Shown: positions 44,836-55,165 of the stretch, one piece after another | Position numbering within the stretch: the stretch's first letter is position 1 | Layout of the letters: every line of letters starts with the position of its first letter | Assembly (NCBI GenBank): GCA_900764755.1 | Contig: CAAFPE010000006.1 | Coordinates: 1-64,000 of the forward strand | Direction of reading: 5' to 3' | Origin: an uncultured Oscillospiraceae bacterium | GTDB lineage: Bacteria; Bacillota; Clostridia; Oscillospirales; Oscillospiraceae | Length of the DNA: 64,000 nt | Program-made: the position numbers and the translations under genes | The notes under the pieces: model-generated | Told to the model about the DNA's origin: nothing | The model's input: only the letters and a program-made list of their open reading frames with translations | Database searches by the model: none

Positions 44836-44855
44836 TAGAAAAAGGGGGGACTGGT

Positions 44856-45527
44856 ATGAAAAAATGGCATATCAAAGCCGTAATTGGCGTGATTCTCTGT
44901 GTTTTGGCGATGCTGCCCGCTCTGTTTCTCCTGATCCTGCGGCTGGGATGGCCGCCGGTCCTGGGCAACCTGTCTGCTGCCCGGGCCATTACGCAGTATG
45001 CCGCCCAGGTCTACCCGGAGTATCGGGCCGAAGGGCCGTGGGCAGGCTTTAACCTGGTGGACGGCTACTACTGTCTGAGGGTTTCCGGGGATTCTGGAAC
45101 GCACAGTCTGGGCTGTGATTTGGAGGACCGTTTGATCTGGGACCGGGAGCGGGAGGCGGCGCTGGAGGAGGAACTGAATGTGGGCCGCGCCCTGCGGTCT
45201 CTCGGAGTCCTGGAACCCAAAGGGTATACAGATTGGAGCGTGCGGTGGCCAGCAGACGCGCCGGACCGGCCGTGGGTGATGGTGCGGACGGATTTTTACT
45301 TGGACGCCCCTGTGCCGGAGGAGCAGACCCTGCGGATGGCGCTGGCTGACCGGGCCATGGAAGTTTACACGGTGATGGACGCCGTCACACCCATCCGCCG
45401 GTTCTCGGTGGCCTGCGGGATCCGGGAGGAAATGGAGACTGCTTGGTACCGGATCACAGTGGAGCTGGAGGATGGGAAGGCCCTGGCCCGGGAGGATATT
45501 TTGAACAGTAAACTGGTAAAATCATAA
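44856..45527 (+). CDS. YfjL-like membrane-anchored protein, function unknown
   Basis: A 223-residue protein with one N-terminal hydrophobic segment (residues 7-29) after KKWHIK, acting as signal anchor, then a mostly outside domain. It contains QYAAQVYPEYRAEGPWAGFNLVDGYY, of the kind seen in YfjL-type hypothetical proteins of Firmicutes. There are no catalytic motifs. It has its own promoter and terminator. The weak ribosome site AAAGGGGGG precedes the ATG by 8 bases. Another frame of 131 codons overlaps its start but lacks family features. Confidence 0.7.
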   Translation: MKKWHIKAVIGVILCVLAMLPALFLLILRLGWPPVLGNLSAARAITQYAAQVYPEYRAEGPWAGFNLVDGYYCLRVSGDSGTHSLGCDLEDRLIWDREREAALEEELNVGRALRSLGVLEPKGYTDWSVRWPADAPDRPWVMVRTDFYLDAPVPEEQTLRMALADRAMEVYTVMDAVTPIRRFSVACGIREEMETAWYRITVELEDGKALAREDILNSKLVKS

Positions 45528-45563
45528 CAAATAGTATAATAAGATAGTGATATATAGAATAAA

Positions 45564-45605
45564 CCTGCCCTGCGCGGCCAATATGGCCGCACAGGGCAGG
45601 TTTTT
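45564..45605. terminator. terminator between the YfjL-like gene and malQ
   Basis: A near-perfect 16-bp stem CCTGCCCTGCGCGGCC/GGCCGCACAGGGCAGG with a 5-base loop, then TTTTT on the plus strand. Confidence 0.9.
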
Positions 45606-45620
45606 GCTTGGAATATGGAG

Positions 45621-47060
45621 TCAGAGGCACCGGCGGTAGGTACGGGTGATCTCCCGAAGCTTGCCGGAGACGTAGGGATTGAGGGCCTCGCTGCGGACCC
45701 GCCAACTCCAGTTGTGGTCCCCCATGGTGCCGGGGGTGTTCATCCGCGCGTCTGCCCCCAGGCCCAGCACGTCCTGAAGGGGAGCGATGGCCAGATAGCT
45801 CCCAGAGGCCCATGCGCCGGAGATGACTCCCCAGCCCAGGCCCTCCTCCTCCCGCAGACGGAGGTAGCGGCGGGCATAGCTGGCCTCCTCCGGCTGTGCC
45901 TCGTTGAGGAACTGGACGAAGGTTGGGGTGTCGTGGGTTCCGGTATAGACCACGGAGAAGGGCTGGCAGTTGTGGGGCAGATAGGCGCTCTCTCCCAGGG
46001 GATCAAAGGCGAACCCCATCACCTTCATCCCGGGGATGCCGCAGGTGCGCACAAAATGTAGCGCCTCCTGGTCCAGGTCTCCCAGGTCCTCGGCAATGAG
46101 TTCCAGCTTGGGGGCGGCCGCCTGGAGGATCCTGAGAAGATCCAGGCCGGGACCTGGCTCCCAGTGCCCCTCCTTGGCGCTCTTGGCCCCGGCGGGGATG
46201 GACCAGTAGGTGTGGAAGGCACGGAAGTGGTCGATGCGGATGGCGTCGTACAGCCGGGCGCACCAGTGGATGCGCTCCTTCCAGAAGAGGAACACTTGCC
46301 GCTTGTGGCCCTCCCAGTCATAGAGGGGGTTGCCCCAAAACTGGCCCTCGGCGGTGAAGGCATCTGGAGGCACGCCAGCCGCCGCAGTCAGGCGGCCCTG
46401 ATCGTCCACCTGAAACAACTCCGGGTGGAAGTAGAACTCCGCGCTGTGGCTGGACAGATAGATGGGGATGTCCCCCATGATGCGGACCCCCTTCTGGTTG
46501 GCGTACTCCTTCAAATGGAACCACTGCTGATAGAAGATGTCCTGAAGGAAGGAGTGGAAGGCCATCCGCTGGGGGTCCGGGACAGCGTCCTTGGGCCACT
46601 GGCTGCAATCGGTCTGATACTGGTCGTGGAGGGCGGCAAACTTGGCGTAGTCCTCCAGCCAGGGGAGGTGGACCTCCTCGGGAATCTGGGCCCGGCGGCC
46701 GGGGAAGCGGAGAAATGCCTGATAAAGCAGGTCCATCCGGGTGGCCTGGAGATGGGCGTAGTCCACCCGGTCGGGGGAGTCCCTGCGGGCGGCCTCCACC
46801 TCCTGGTGAGTGAGCAGGCCCATAGACACCAGTTCGTCCAGGTCGATGAGATAGGGGTTGCCAGCAAAGGCGGAGGGGGACATATAGGGGGAATTGCCGT
46901 GGCCGGGAGGGACCAGGGGCAGGATCTGCCAATAGGTCTGGCCGGCATCTGCCAGAAAGTCCACGAACCGGCGGGCTGGCGCGCCAAGAGAGCCGATGCC
47001 GTAGGGACCAGGCAGAGAGGAGACAGCCAGCAGGACACCGCTGGCGCGTGAGTCATACAT
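45621..47060 (-). CDS. malQ: 4-alpha-glucanotransferase
   Basis: A 479-residue GH77 amylomaltase that transfers alpha-1,4-glucan segments between maltodextrins. It starts RASGVLLAVSSLPGPYGIGSLG, the typical entry. PYMSPSAFAGNPYLIDL follows. The nucleophile Asp lies in IRIDHFRAF, the acid/base Glu in IAEDLGDL and the third carboxylate in TGTHDTPT. It is cytoplasmic and works with GH13-type enzymes on imported starch fragments or glycogen. A promoter precedes it; the start follows AAAGGAG. Confidence 0.95.
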   Translation of the reverse strand: MYDSRASGVLLAVSSLPGPYGIGSLGAPARRFVDFLADAGQTYWQILPLVPPGHGNSPYMSPSAFAGNPYLIDLDELVSMGLLTHQEVEAARRDSPDRVDYAHLQATRMDLLYQAFLRFPGRRAQIPEEVHLPWLEDYAKFAALHDQYQTDCSQWPKDAVPDPQRMAFHSFLQDIFYQQWFHLKEYANQKGVRIMGDIPIYLSSHSAEFYFHPELFQVDDQGRLTAAAGVPPDAFTAEGQFWGNPLYDWEGHKRQVFLFWKERIHWCARLYDAIRIDHFRAFHTYWSIPAGAKSAKEGHWEPGPGLDLLRILQAAAPKLELIAEDLGDLDQEALHFVRTCGIPGMKVMGFAFDPLGESAYLPHNCQPFSVVYTGTHDTPTFVQFLNEAQPEEASYARRYLRLREEEGLGWGVISGAWASGSYLAIAPLQDVLGLGADARMNTPGTMGDHNWSWRVRSEALNPYVSGKLREITRTYRRCL

Positions 47061-47139
47061 GGAAACGGGCTCCTTTCGGAAAATTCACAGATCTTAGGGG
47101 AAAGACAGCCACTGCCCTGGAAAAAACAGGGCTACGCAC

Positions 47140-47167
47140 AGTATAGCATAAACTGTGGAAAATACAA
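47140..47167 (-). promoter_or_regulatory. probable promoter of malQ
   Basis: On the minus strand: TTGTAT (47162-47167), a 16-base spacer and TATACT (47140-47145). Confidence 0.65.
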
Positions 47168-47196
47168 GGTGAGATGGGAGGAAAAGGGGGGACTTC

Positions 47197-48144
47197 CTAT
47201 CCTGTAACAGTCTCTCCGGAGGCAGAGCAGGCCCGGCGGAAAAAGTCCAGGGTGCAGTCGTTGGTCTCCCGGCTCTCCGGCCAGTCCCAGTGGCTGACTT
47301 CAAAGACATGGGTAAGCCGCTCCCCCTGGGCGCGGGTCCAGAGCAAAGTTTCGTGCTCCAGAGGGGAGCGGTCCAGCCAGTCGATCAGCCGGCGGCTCTG
47401 GCGGTAGTAGCGGTCAGGCTCACTGGCGATGACCAGGATGGGGGGAAGGGACAGGCCTGGGGCGGTGTCCTCAAAGCTGGCATGGCCCCACAGGGGGGAG
47501 GAGGGGCCGGCGGGGCCGAACAGCATCTGCAGGTATTCCCGGGTGACTGCCCTGTCCAAATGGGGCTTGAGAAAGTTGAAGCGGTAGACATCGCATACCC
47601 CGTGGGCAATGGCCAGGGCCCGGAAGGGGTGGGCCAGGGGGACGGCTCCGTACAACTTCTGGAGGGAGGAGTCCAGCTGGATACAGGCGGCCAGCCCGGC
47701 CAGATGTCCCCCGGCGGAGTCCCCAGTGAGGCAGAGCCGGTCCAGATCCAGATTGTATGTGCCGGCATGGCGCTCCAGCCAGTGGAAACTTGCAAAGACG
47801 TCCTGGATCTGCTCACGAAGGTCTACTTCGGGGAGCAGGCGGTAGCTCATGCCCATGACGGCCCACCCCTGGGAGGCCAGGTACATACAGTAGGCCCGGT
47901 TCAACTCCCGGTCGCCGTACATCCAGCCGCCCCCGTGGATGTCTGCCACCACAGGCAGGGGCCCCTCTACCCTGCGGGGGCGGTACAGGTTCAGGGTGTG
48001 CATGGGGTGGCCGCCGGGCAGATAGGGCAGGCCCTCCAGGACCTCCACCCCTGTGGGAAGGGGCTGACGGGCCAGGCGGACGGCGTCCAGCCGGCGGTTG
48101 GATTCCCACTTCCGGCGGATCAGGGTGCGGGTCAGGTATCCCAT
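47197..48144 (-). CDS. alpha/beta-hydrolase (hormone-sensitive-lipase-like esterase)
   Basis: A 315-residue esterase. The oxyanion-hole motif HGGGW (about residue 70) and the nucleophile elbow GDSAGG (about 141) define the HSL/GDXG group. The catalytic Asp lies near the ASEPDRYY segment and the His in THVFEVSHWDW. There is no signal peptide, so it is cytoplasmic. Candidate substrates are short acyl esters, for example those released from acetylated glycans, but nothing in the sequence decides this. The ATG follows AAAGGAG. It is followed downstream (minus strand) by malQ after 136 bases. Confidence 0.88.
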   Translation of the reverse strand: MGYLTRTLIRRKWESNRRLDAVRLARQPLPTGVEVLEGLPYLPGGHPMHTLNLYRPRRVEGPLPVVADIHGGGWMYGDRELNRAYCMYLASQGWAVMGMSYRLLPEVDLREQIQDVFASFHWLERHAGTYNLDLDRLCLTGDSAGGHLAGLAACIQLDSSLQKLYGAVPLAHPFRALAIAHGVCDVYRFNFLKPHLDRAVTREYLQMLFGPAGPSSPLWGHASFEDTAPGLSLPPILVIASEPDRYYRQSRRLIDWLDRSPLEHETLLWTRAQGERLTHVFEVSHWDWPESRETNDCTLDFFRRACSASGETVTG

Positions 48145-48174
48145 AACAGGCTCCTTTCCGGGTGAAATAAAAAC

Positions 48175-48198
48175 AGCTCCGGCCGGTGGGCCGAAGCT
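48175..48198 (-). terminator. terminator of the ferredoxin gene
   Basis: A 10-bp stem AGCTCCGGCC/GGCCGAAGCT with a 4-base loop, followed on the minus strand by GTTTTTATTTC. Confidence 0.85.
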
Positions 48199-48222
48199 GC
48201 TCTGTTCCGTTTCGAGGAGCGA

Positions 48223-48393
48223 TTAGCCCTCAGAAATGGCGCTCATGGGGCAGGTACCAGCGCAGGAACCGCAGTCCAGGCAAGCACCGGCGTCGATCAC
48301 GTAATGATCATCACCCTGAGAAATGGCGCCCACGGGGCAGGCATCCGCGCAGGAACCACAGCTGATGCAAGCATCGCTAATGACATAAGCCAT
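48223..48393 (-). CDS. 2[4Fe-4S] ferredoxin (clostridial type)
   Basis: A 56-residue low-potential electron carrier. Two CxxCxxCxxxCP motifs are present: CISCGSCADACPVGAI in the first half and CLDCGSCAGTCPMSAI in the second, the classic internal duplication. Each binds one [4Fe-4S] cluster. The start MAYVISDACI is typical and GGGAGGTG precedes it. Short genes like this are easily missed. It has its own promoter and terminator, so it probably serves many redox enzymes, for example pyruvate:ferredoxin oxidoreductase and possibly the Rnf-like complex. Confidence 0.97.
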   Translation of the reverse strand: MAYVISDACISCGSCADACPVGAISQGDDHYVIDAGACLDCGSCAGTCPMSAISEG

Positions 48394-48425
48394 TGGAAAT
48401 ACACCTCCCTTAGAATGTACCTCTT

Positions 48426-48453
48426 ATTTTATCACATCTTTTTGAAAATGCAA
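48426..48453 (-). promoter_or_regulatory. promoter of the ferredoxin gene
   Basis: On the minus strand: TTGCAT (48448-48453), a 16-base spacer and TAAAAT (48426-48431). Confidence 0.75.
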
Positions 48454-48573
48454 TGCTAATTTTTCGGAAAAGCGGGCATAGTTAAAAAAGCGCCGGCGGC
48501 CGCAGGTCCCGGCCCGACAGATGGAGAGACGGGGGGAATTTCTTTGGAACAAAAGTCACGGAGGCGATGGGAG

Positions 48574-51000
48574 ATGGCGGACAGCCGGTTTACATCCACA
48601 GCCCTGGGGGCTATCCGGCTGGCCCAGGAGAACGCAGCCCGGCTGGGACACTGCTATGTGGGCAGTGAGCACCTGCTGCTGGGGCTGGCCTGTCAGGAAT
48701 ACAGCCTGGCGGCCCGGCTGCTGGGGGAGGCGGGAGCGGACAGCCGCTCCCTGCGGGCGGCCGTTGTACAGATGGTGGGCACCGGAGCGCCTGGTCCCAC
48801 ACTGCGCCAGGGCTTGACGCCCCGGTGCTGCCAGGTCATCCGCCGGGCGGCGGAGGAGTGCCGGCGGCTTGGCGGTCCGGCGGTGGGGGCGGAGCACCTG
48901 CTGCTTGGAGTGCTTCTGGAGCCGGACAGCTCCGGGGCCCGCCTGCTGGGAGCCTGTGAAGTGGACCGGGAGGGCCTGCGCCGGGCGGTATACGCCGCGC
49001 TGGGAGGAGAGGAGGGCACCCCCCGTCCCATCCGGAACCGGGAGCCGGAGCGGGTCTCCAGTGACACCCGCCAGCTGGACCAGTGCGCCCGGGATCTGAC
49101 CCGAATGGCGGCGGAGGGGCGGCTGGACCCAGTGATCGGCCGGGAGGAGGAACTGGACCGGGTGATCCAGATCCTATCCCGCCGCACCAAGAATAACCCG
49201 GCCCTGATCGGGGAGCCCGGTGTGGGCAAGACGGCGGTAGTGGAGGGGCTGGCCCTGGCCATTGCCGACGGAGCGGCTCCGGCCCATCTGCTGGGTAAGC
49301 GGGTATGTGCCCTGGACCTGTCCGCCATGGTGGCGGGAACCAAGTACCGGGGGGAGTTCGAGGAGAAGCTGAAGCACGTGCTTCAGGAGGTGCGCCGGGC
49401 AGGGAATATTATCCTTTTTATCGATGAGCTGCACACCATCGTGGGAGCTGGCTCGGCGGAGGGCGCCATCGATGCGGCCAACATCCTGAAGCCCGCCCTC
49501 TCACGAGGGGAGATCCAGGTGCTGGGGGCTACCACCCTGGACGAATACCGGCGGTATATCGAGAAGGACTCCGCCCTGGAGCGGCGGTTCCAGCCGGTCA
49601 CCGTCCGGGAGCCCTCCCGAGAGGAGACGCTGGCGATTCTCCGGGGGCTGCGGGGCCGGTATGAGACCCACCACCACCTGACCATCACCGACGGGGCCCT
49701 GACTGCGGCGGTGGACCTTTCTATCCGCTATCTGCCCCAGCGCTTCCTGCCGGACAAGGCCATCGATCTGGTGGACGAGGCGGCCTCCCGGGCCAGATTA
49801 TCCGCCCGGGCCCTGCCGGATGAGCTTCAAAAGCTGGAGGAGCGGGCGGTCCAAACGGGGCGGCAGCTTGCGGAGGCCATCCGGAAGCAGGACTTTGAGG
49901 AAGCGGCCATGCTCCGGGACGCGGAGGGGGACTTTCGTCGGGAACGGGGGGCGGGGAAGGGACGCTGGCAGGCGGAGCACGCCCCCCGGGCGGTGGGGGA
50001 GGAGCACATCCGGGCGGTCCTGTCCCAGTGGACCGGGGTGCCGGTGAGCGACCCTACGGAGCGGGACCGGCAGGCTCTGGCCAGCCTGGAGGAGACTCTC
50101 CACCGGGAACTGCTGGGCCAGGACGAGGCCGCCCGGGCCGTAGCCCGGGCTGTCCGCCGGGGAAGGCTGGGTCTGAAGGATCCCCGCCGCCCGGTGGGCT
50201 GCTTCCTGCTGCTGGGCCCAAGCGGCGTGGGCAAGACCCAGCTGTGCCGGGCCCTGGCCTCCGCCCTGTTCGGCAGCCAGGATGCCCTGCTGCGCTTCGA
50301 TATGTCTGAGTATATGGAGGGGCACAGCGTCTCCCGGCTCATCGGGTCGCCCCCTGGCTATGTGGGCCACGACGAGGGCGGGCAGCTGACTGAGCGGGTG
50401 CGGCGGAACCCCTGGTCGGTGGTGCTGCTGGACGAGTTGGAGAAGGCCCATCGGGATGTGTGGTCCATCCTCCTCCAGGTGATGGAGGAGGGAGTGCTCA
50501 CCGACGCCCAGGGGCGGCGGACCGATTTCCGGAACACTGTTTTGGTGATGACCTCCAATTTGGGGGCACAGCATTTCCGGGCCCAGGGACGGCTTGGCTT
50601 TCTTCCGGAGGAGGGGACCAATCGGGCGGCAGTGGAGCGGGCGGTGCTGGCCGAGGCCAGACGGACCTTTGCTCCGGAGTTTTTGAACCGGCTGGACGGT
50701 ACCCTGGTGTTCCACCCACTGGACGGAGACAGTCTGGCCGCCATCACCCGGCAGCTGCTGAACCAGACGGGAGAGCGGCTGTCCGCCCTGGGGGTGACCC
50801 TCCAGGTGGAGGAGGGGGCCGTTCAACTGCTGGCCCGGGCGGGGGGTGACCGAGACTACGGGGCCCGGCCCCTGCGCCGGGCCATCGCGGCCCAGGTGGA
50901 GGATCCTGCCGCCGACCTGCTGCTGGAGGGGGCGCTGTGCTCCGGCGGGACCCTCCGGGTGGTGGCCGAGAGGGACCGGGTACAGGTGCGGCCAGGTTAA
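48574..51000 (+). CDS. clpC: ATP-dependent Clp protease ATPase subunit ClpC
   Basis: An 808-residue AAA+ unfoldase. It has an N-terminal Clp repeat domain (residues 1-140), AAA-1 with GEPGVGKT, a UVR motif region ([16 protein letters not shown] and [11 protein letters not shown]) and AAA-2 with GPSGVGKT. The UVR motif identifies ClpC rather than ClpA or ClpB. An LGF tripeptide in the second ATPase domain ([10 protein letters not shown]) fits the ClpP-binding loop. The usual partners ctsR, mcsA and mcsB are not adjacent. The ATG at 48574 follows GGAGG; a TTG ten codons upstream, with its own weaker site, is the alternative. Confidence 0.93.
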   Translation: MADSRFTSTALGAIRLAQENAARLGHCYVGSEHLLLGLACQEYSLAARLLGEAGADSRSLRAAVVQMVGTGAPGPTLRQGLTPRCCQVIRRAAEECRRLGGPAVGAEHLLLGVLLEPDSSGARLLGACEVDREGLRRAVYAALGGEEGTPRPIRNREPERVSSDTRQLDQCARDLTRMAAEGRLDPVIGREEELDRVIQILSRRTKNNPALIGEPGVGKTAVVEGLALAIADGAAPAHLLGKRVCALDLSAMVAGTKYRGEFEEKLKHVLQEVRRAGNIILFIDELHTIVGAGSAEGAIDAANILKPALSRGEIQVLGATTLDEYRRYIEKDSALERRFQPVTVREPSREETLAILRGLRGRYETHHHLTITDGALTAAVDLSIRYLPQRFLPDKAIDLVDEAASRARLSARALPDELQKLEERAVQTGRQLAEAIRKQDFEEAAMLRDAEGDFRRERGAGKGRWQAEHAPRAVGEEHIRAVLSQWTGVPVSDPTERDRQALASLEETLHRELLGQDEAARAVARAVRRGRLGLKDPRRPVGCFLLLGPSGVGKTQLCRALASALFGSQDALLRFDMSEYMEGHSVSRLIGSPPGYVGHDEGGQLTERVRRNPWSVVLLDELEKAHRDVWSILLQVMEEGVLTDAQGRRTDFRNTVLVMTSNLGAQHFRAQGRLGFLPEEGTNRAAVERAVLAEARRTFAPEFLNRLDGTLVFHPLDGDSLAAITRQLLNQTGERLSALGVTLQVEEGAVQLLARAGGDRDYGARPLRRAIAAQVEDPAADLLLEGALCSGGTLRVVAERDRVQVRPG

Positions 51001-51063
51001 AGCGGGCGAGAAAACGGCACACTCAAATATAATATTAAATATTGTATTTAGTAGTTTTTGATA

Positions 51064-51092
51064 TTGATAATTCCGGCGAAAGAGATTATACT
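51064..51092 (+). promoter_or_regulatory. promoter of the hemolysin III family gene
   Basis: TTGATA (51064-51069), a 17-base spacer and TATACT (51087-51092). Confidence 0.7.
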
Positions 51093-51152
51093 AAATCATA
51101 TAAACAGCAGCGTACGGGGCGGAGACTCCGGCGCGGGAAGGGAGCAGTTTGT

Positions 51153-51872
51153 ATGAGACAGTCGGCAATGACGATGCAGGCTCCGGTGTCGGCCCGGAGG
51201 AGCCGGCGGCGGGAGGTCCGGGACCCCTACGACGGGCTGCGGCCCTGGTCGGCTATCACCCATGGGGTGGGGGCTGTCCTGTCGGCAGCGGGGACGGCGT
51301 TGCTGCTGCGCCTAGCTATCCTGCGGGGGAGCGGCCTGCTGTTCACCGTCTTTTTGATCTATGGTCTGTCCATGACGGGCTTATACACTGCCAGCACCCT
51401 CTACCACTGTGTCAATACGTCGGTGGCAGGGCGGCGGGCTCTGCGGAAATATGACCACTGCTCCATTTATCTGCTCATTGCCGGGAGCTATACGCCGGTG
51501 TGCATGGTGGCTCTGAGGCAGTCAGGGGGACCGGCCCTGCTGGCGGCAGTCTGGGCCGTGGGTGTGGTGGGTATGGTGCTCACTGTGGCCAAGCTGGAGA
51601 TCCCACGCTGGCTCACCAGCGCCATCTATCTGCTCATGGGCTGGCTGGCCATCTTCGCCATCGTTCCCTTGTACCGGGCCCTGCCCGCGGCGGGCTTTGC
51701 CTGGCTGCTGGCCGGCGGGCTGCTGTATACCGTAGGGGGTGTGCTGTACGCCGTCAAATGGCCGGGGCGGAACAATCCCCGCTTCGGCTGCCATGAGATC
51801 TTTCATGTGTTCATCCTGTTGGGCTCAGTATGCCACTATGTACTCATGCACCAGGTGATCTCCTGGATGTGA
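51153..51872 (+). CDS. hemolysin III family (TrhA/YqfA-like) membrane protein
   Basis: A 239-residue seven-helix protein of the PAQR/hemolysin III branch of the CREST superfamily. The conserved pattern appears as SAITHGVGA, TLYHCVN, KYDHCSIYLLIAGSYTP and, at the end, HEIFHVFILLG, giving the His/Asp set that forms a metal-dependent hydrolase-like site. Bacterial members have been linked to membrane fluidity control; the haemolysin name is historical. The ATG at 51153 follows AAGGGAG by 8 bases; an upstream extension of the frame is rejected. Confidence 0.92.
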   Translation: MRQSAMTMQAPVSARRSRRREVRDPYDGLRPWSAITHGVGAVLSAAGTALLLRLAILRGSGLLFTVFLIYGLSMTGLYTASTLYHCVNTSVAGRRALRKYDHCSIYLLIAGSYTPVCMVALRQSGGPALLAAVWAVGVVGMVLTVAKLEIPRWLTSAIYLLMGWLAIFAIVPLYRALPAAGFAWLLAGGLLYTVGGVLYAVKWPGRNNPRFGCHEIFHVFILLGSVCHYVLMHQVISWM

Positions 51873-51885
51873 CAGAGAGAAGAGG

Positions 51886-51928
51886 AACAGCCCCGGAACG
51901 GCGTTATGCCGCTCTGGGGCTGTTTTGA
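51886..51928. terminator. terminator between converging genes
   Basis: AACAGCCCC pairs with GGGGCTGTT around an inner GGC/GCC stem, then TTGATC. It serves the plus-strand gene and probably also the minus-strand one. Confidence 0.82.
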
Positions 51929-51949
51929 TCTCATGTTTTATTCTTGAGG

Positions 51950-52978
51950 TCACTCGTCCAGATGGAACAGGGAGAGGGGCAGCACGTCAGCCAGCTCCAT
52001 CAGCACGGGGGAGATGCCTCCAGCTTCTTCCGGTGTTGGCGTACACACCGCCAGGTTTGTCTGCAGAGGCCCTGTCGGAAGAGAGATCAGCACCAACACG
52101 CCGTTGCCATTGCGCTCTCCAAGCAGAAGAGTCCCCTGGTGAAGGTCCACAATATGCCGCGCGATGGCAAGACCCATTCCCGCCCCTTCTTCAGGGGACG
52201 GGATCCGGGCTTTGACCTCCTCCGATGGAAAGAAGGCCCCAAGACTGCAGCCCTCGCCCTGGTCTCCCAGACTGAGCACCGCCCGGTCACCCCGGCGCTC
52301 CAGAGTCAGCACCAAATCGCCCTGAGGGGCCGCCTTGGCACCATTGGAGATCAGGGTCAGAAGCAGTTTTTGGATCAGAGCCGGATCGCCTGGGATCAGC
52401 AGGGAGGGCAGCTTACACTGGAAGCGGAACTCCATCCCAGCCTGCTGGAGCAAGAAGGCAGTCTCCTCTGTCAGTCGGCGGCATAGGCCTGCCAGGTCCA
52501 GCGTCCCGGCGCGGAAGGACGTTCCCTCCGGACTGTCCATCCTACGCATGAACTCCAGATTGGACAGCAGGCGATACATCCGGAAAAAACTCCGGTTGAA
52601 GGCGCTGTCGTGCTCCTGTCCGGCGGTGTTTTGAAATTCCAGCAGTACCTCCTGAAGAAAGCCCCGCATCTGCCGGACGAAGCCGTCCAGCTGCTGGTCT
52701 GTCAGGCCGGACTTGGGGGCGGGCCGCACCAGCAGCAGGCTGCCCTCCACTTCGGCCACCCGGCTGAACAGATACAGCACCCCATGATGAGTGAAGGTGC
52801 CAGCCCCATCCGGATCCTCCAGGGGGGCGGATAGGAAGAGGGGGATCTCCATCCCGGATCTCAGCTCCGGAAAGCGGTGCATGGCACTGCGGTTGAGCCG
52901 CTGTACCGTTCCATGGACTACCTCTATGGCACTGTCCGGGAATTGCTCCAGATTGGTGGTTTGATTGGCGTCAGACAT
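51950..52978 (-). CDS. HATPase-domain sensor-kinase-like protein
   Basis: A 342-residue cytoplasmic protein without membrane helices. Residues ~15-120 may form a PAS-like sensory fold. The C-terminal GHKL ATPase is clear: N box LISNGAKAA, G1 box GDQGEG and G2 box GAGMGLAIAR. In the helix pair before it (SFFRMYRLLSNLEFMRRM) I find no phospho-acceptor His of the usual H-E/D-hydrophobic-R/K type, and no response regulator is next to it. It may be an orphan kinase, a phosphatase or an anti-sigma-like switch. The start follows AGGAGG; a longer frame upstream is unsupported. Confidence 0.7.
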   Translation of the reverse strand: MSDANQTTNLEQFPDSAIEVVHGTVQRLNRSAMHRFPELRSGMEIPLFLSAPLEDPDGAGTFTHHGVLYLFSRVAEVEGSLLLVRPAPKSGLTDQQLDGFVRQMRGFLQEVLLEFQNTAGQEHDSAFNRSFFRMYRLLSNLEFMRRMDSPEGTSFRAGTLDLAGLCRRLTEETAFLLQQAGMEFRFQCKLPSLLIPGDPALIQKLLLTLISNGAKAAPQGDLVLTLERRGDRAVLSLGDQGEGCSLGAFFPSEEVKARIPSPEEGAGMGLAIARHIVDLHQGTLLLGERNGNGVLVLISLPTGPLQTNLAVCTPTPEEAGGISPVLMELADVLPLSLFHLDE

Positions 52979-53085
52979 AGTCCCTCCTGTGGCAGAGCAC
53001 TTTGGCGCAGCATACAGCCCCGTCGTTTCCTTCTCTGTAAGCAATAGCTTATGCGAAAATGGCACACTGCTCGATTGTAAATTTT

Positions 53086-53114
53086 AGTATATCAAAAACC
53101 GCTGTCGACCACAA
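53086..53114 (-). promoter_or_regulatory. probable promoter of the HATPase gene
   Basis: On the minus strand: TTGTGG (53109-53114), a 17-base spacer and TATACT (53086-53091). Confidence 0.45.
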
Positions 53115-54409
<1,295 letters not shown>

Positions 54410-54426
54410 TTGGTCCCAGACCCATG

Positions 54427-54472
54427 AAAAACGCGCCCCTTCTTCGGCCATAGCCGGAGAAGGGGCGTTTTT
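54427..54472 (+). terminator. terminator of gap
   Basis: A long stem CGCCCCTTCT/AGAAGGGGCG with GCC/GGC extension, flanked by A5 and T5. Confidence 0.88.
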
Positions 54473-54500
54473 CTGTGCGCAGCTGGCAGATACGCAAAAA

Positions 54501-54535
54501 AACAGTTCCTGGAAGCGATGCTTCCAGGAACTGTT
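54501..54535 (-). terminator. terminator of the rnf-like operon
   Basis: A perfect 16-bp stem AACAGTTCCTGGAAGC/GCTTCCAGGAACTGTT with a 3-base loop, then a T7 run on the minus strand. Confidence 0.9.
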
Positions 54536-54550
54536 TGCTGGTCGATCCAA

Positions 54551-55135
54551 TCAGCTCAGATGAAGGCCATAGAAGCCCACCAGGGACAGGGCCATCAGAC
54601 CAACAGTGATCAGGTTGATGGGAAGTCCCTGAAAGCACCGGGGACAGCTGGTCAAGCTGACTTCCCGCCGCAGGCCGGCAAAGCACATCATAGCTACTGT
54701 GGCTCCGGCGCCGCCGAACAGGGCGTAGAGGAATGCGCCGCCTGGACCGTATCCCCGCTGGGCGATGAGCAGTGCTGTGCCCATGGCTGCGCAGTTGGAG
54801 GTGATTGAGGCCAAATTCTCATCCATCCGCCGGGACAGCTCAGGCACACAGGTCCGCAGAACATACCGCAGGCCAGCCACCACCAGGGGGCCTGTCAGGG
54901 CGAAGGCCAGCGTCTGAAAATAGCTTAGAGCGAAGTGCCGCAAAAGCTGGTTCACCGCCCAGGCGGCCAGCGCGGTTACCACCATCACTGCCGTCAGGCT
55001 GTATCCGGTGCGCCAGGCGTCCAGAGGATCCTGGAACGCCTGACGCCGGGAGCCGATCCCAAGGCAGCTGACCAAAATAAAGTTTTCTGACAGCAGGGCC
55101 GCCAAAGCGATCCCTGCCAGATGAACTGCCGTCAT
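54551..55135 (-). CDS. rnfA: RnfA-like redox-complex membrane subunit
   Basis: A 194-residue six-helix protein related to RnfA/RsxA (NqrE). Matching segments are SENFILVSCLGIG (16-28), ITSNCAAMG (111-119) and the end GLPINLITVGLMALSLVGF. RnfA proteins use a Cys in LGxCPF together with the NCA Cys for an intramembrane [2Fe-2S] cluster shared with RnfE. Here LGxC reads LGIG (Gly 28), while a Cys occurs four residues earlier (C24). C115 is kept. No rnfE or rnfB lies nearby. It starts 30 bases after the rnfDG stop, with AAAGGAGG. RnfE and RnfA are paralogues, but the C-terminus fits RnfA best. Confidence 0.8.
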   Translation of the reverse strand: MTAVHLAGIALAALLSENFILVSCLGIGSRRQAFQDPLDAWRTGYSLTAVMVVTALAAWAVNQLLRHFALSYFQTLAFALTGPLVVAGLRYVLRTCVPELSRRMDENLASITSNCAAMGTALLIAQRGYGPGGAFLYALFGGAGATVAMMCFAGLRREVSLTSCPRCFQGLPINLITVGLMALSLVGFYGLHLS

Positions 55136-55165
55136 ATCCGGCTGCCTCCTTTCTGTTGATTCCCG

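Noticed and set aside
44657..45052. 131-codon frame overlapping the ftsH end and the YfjL-like start
   Set aside because: It crosses the ftsH terminator and has no ribosome site. The frame from 44856 has its own promoter and signal anchor.
54551..55135. Naming the RnfA-like gene as RnfE
   Set aside because: RnfE and RnfA are paralogues, but the ITSNCAAMG segment and the C-terminal LITVGLMAL...GF match RnfA better.
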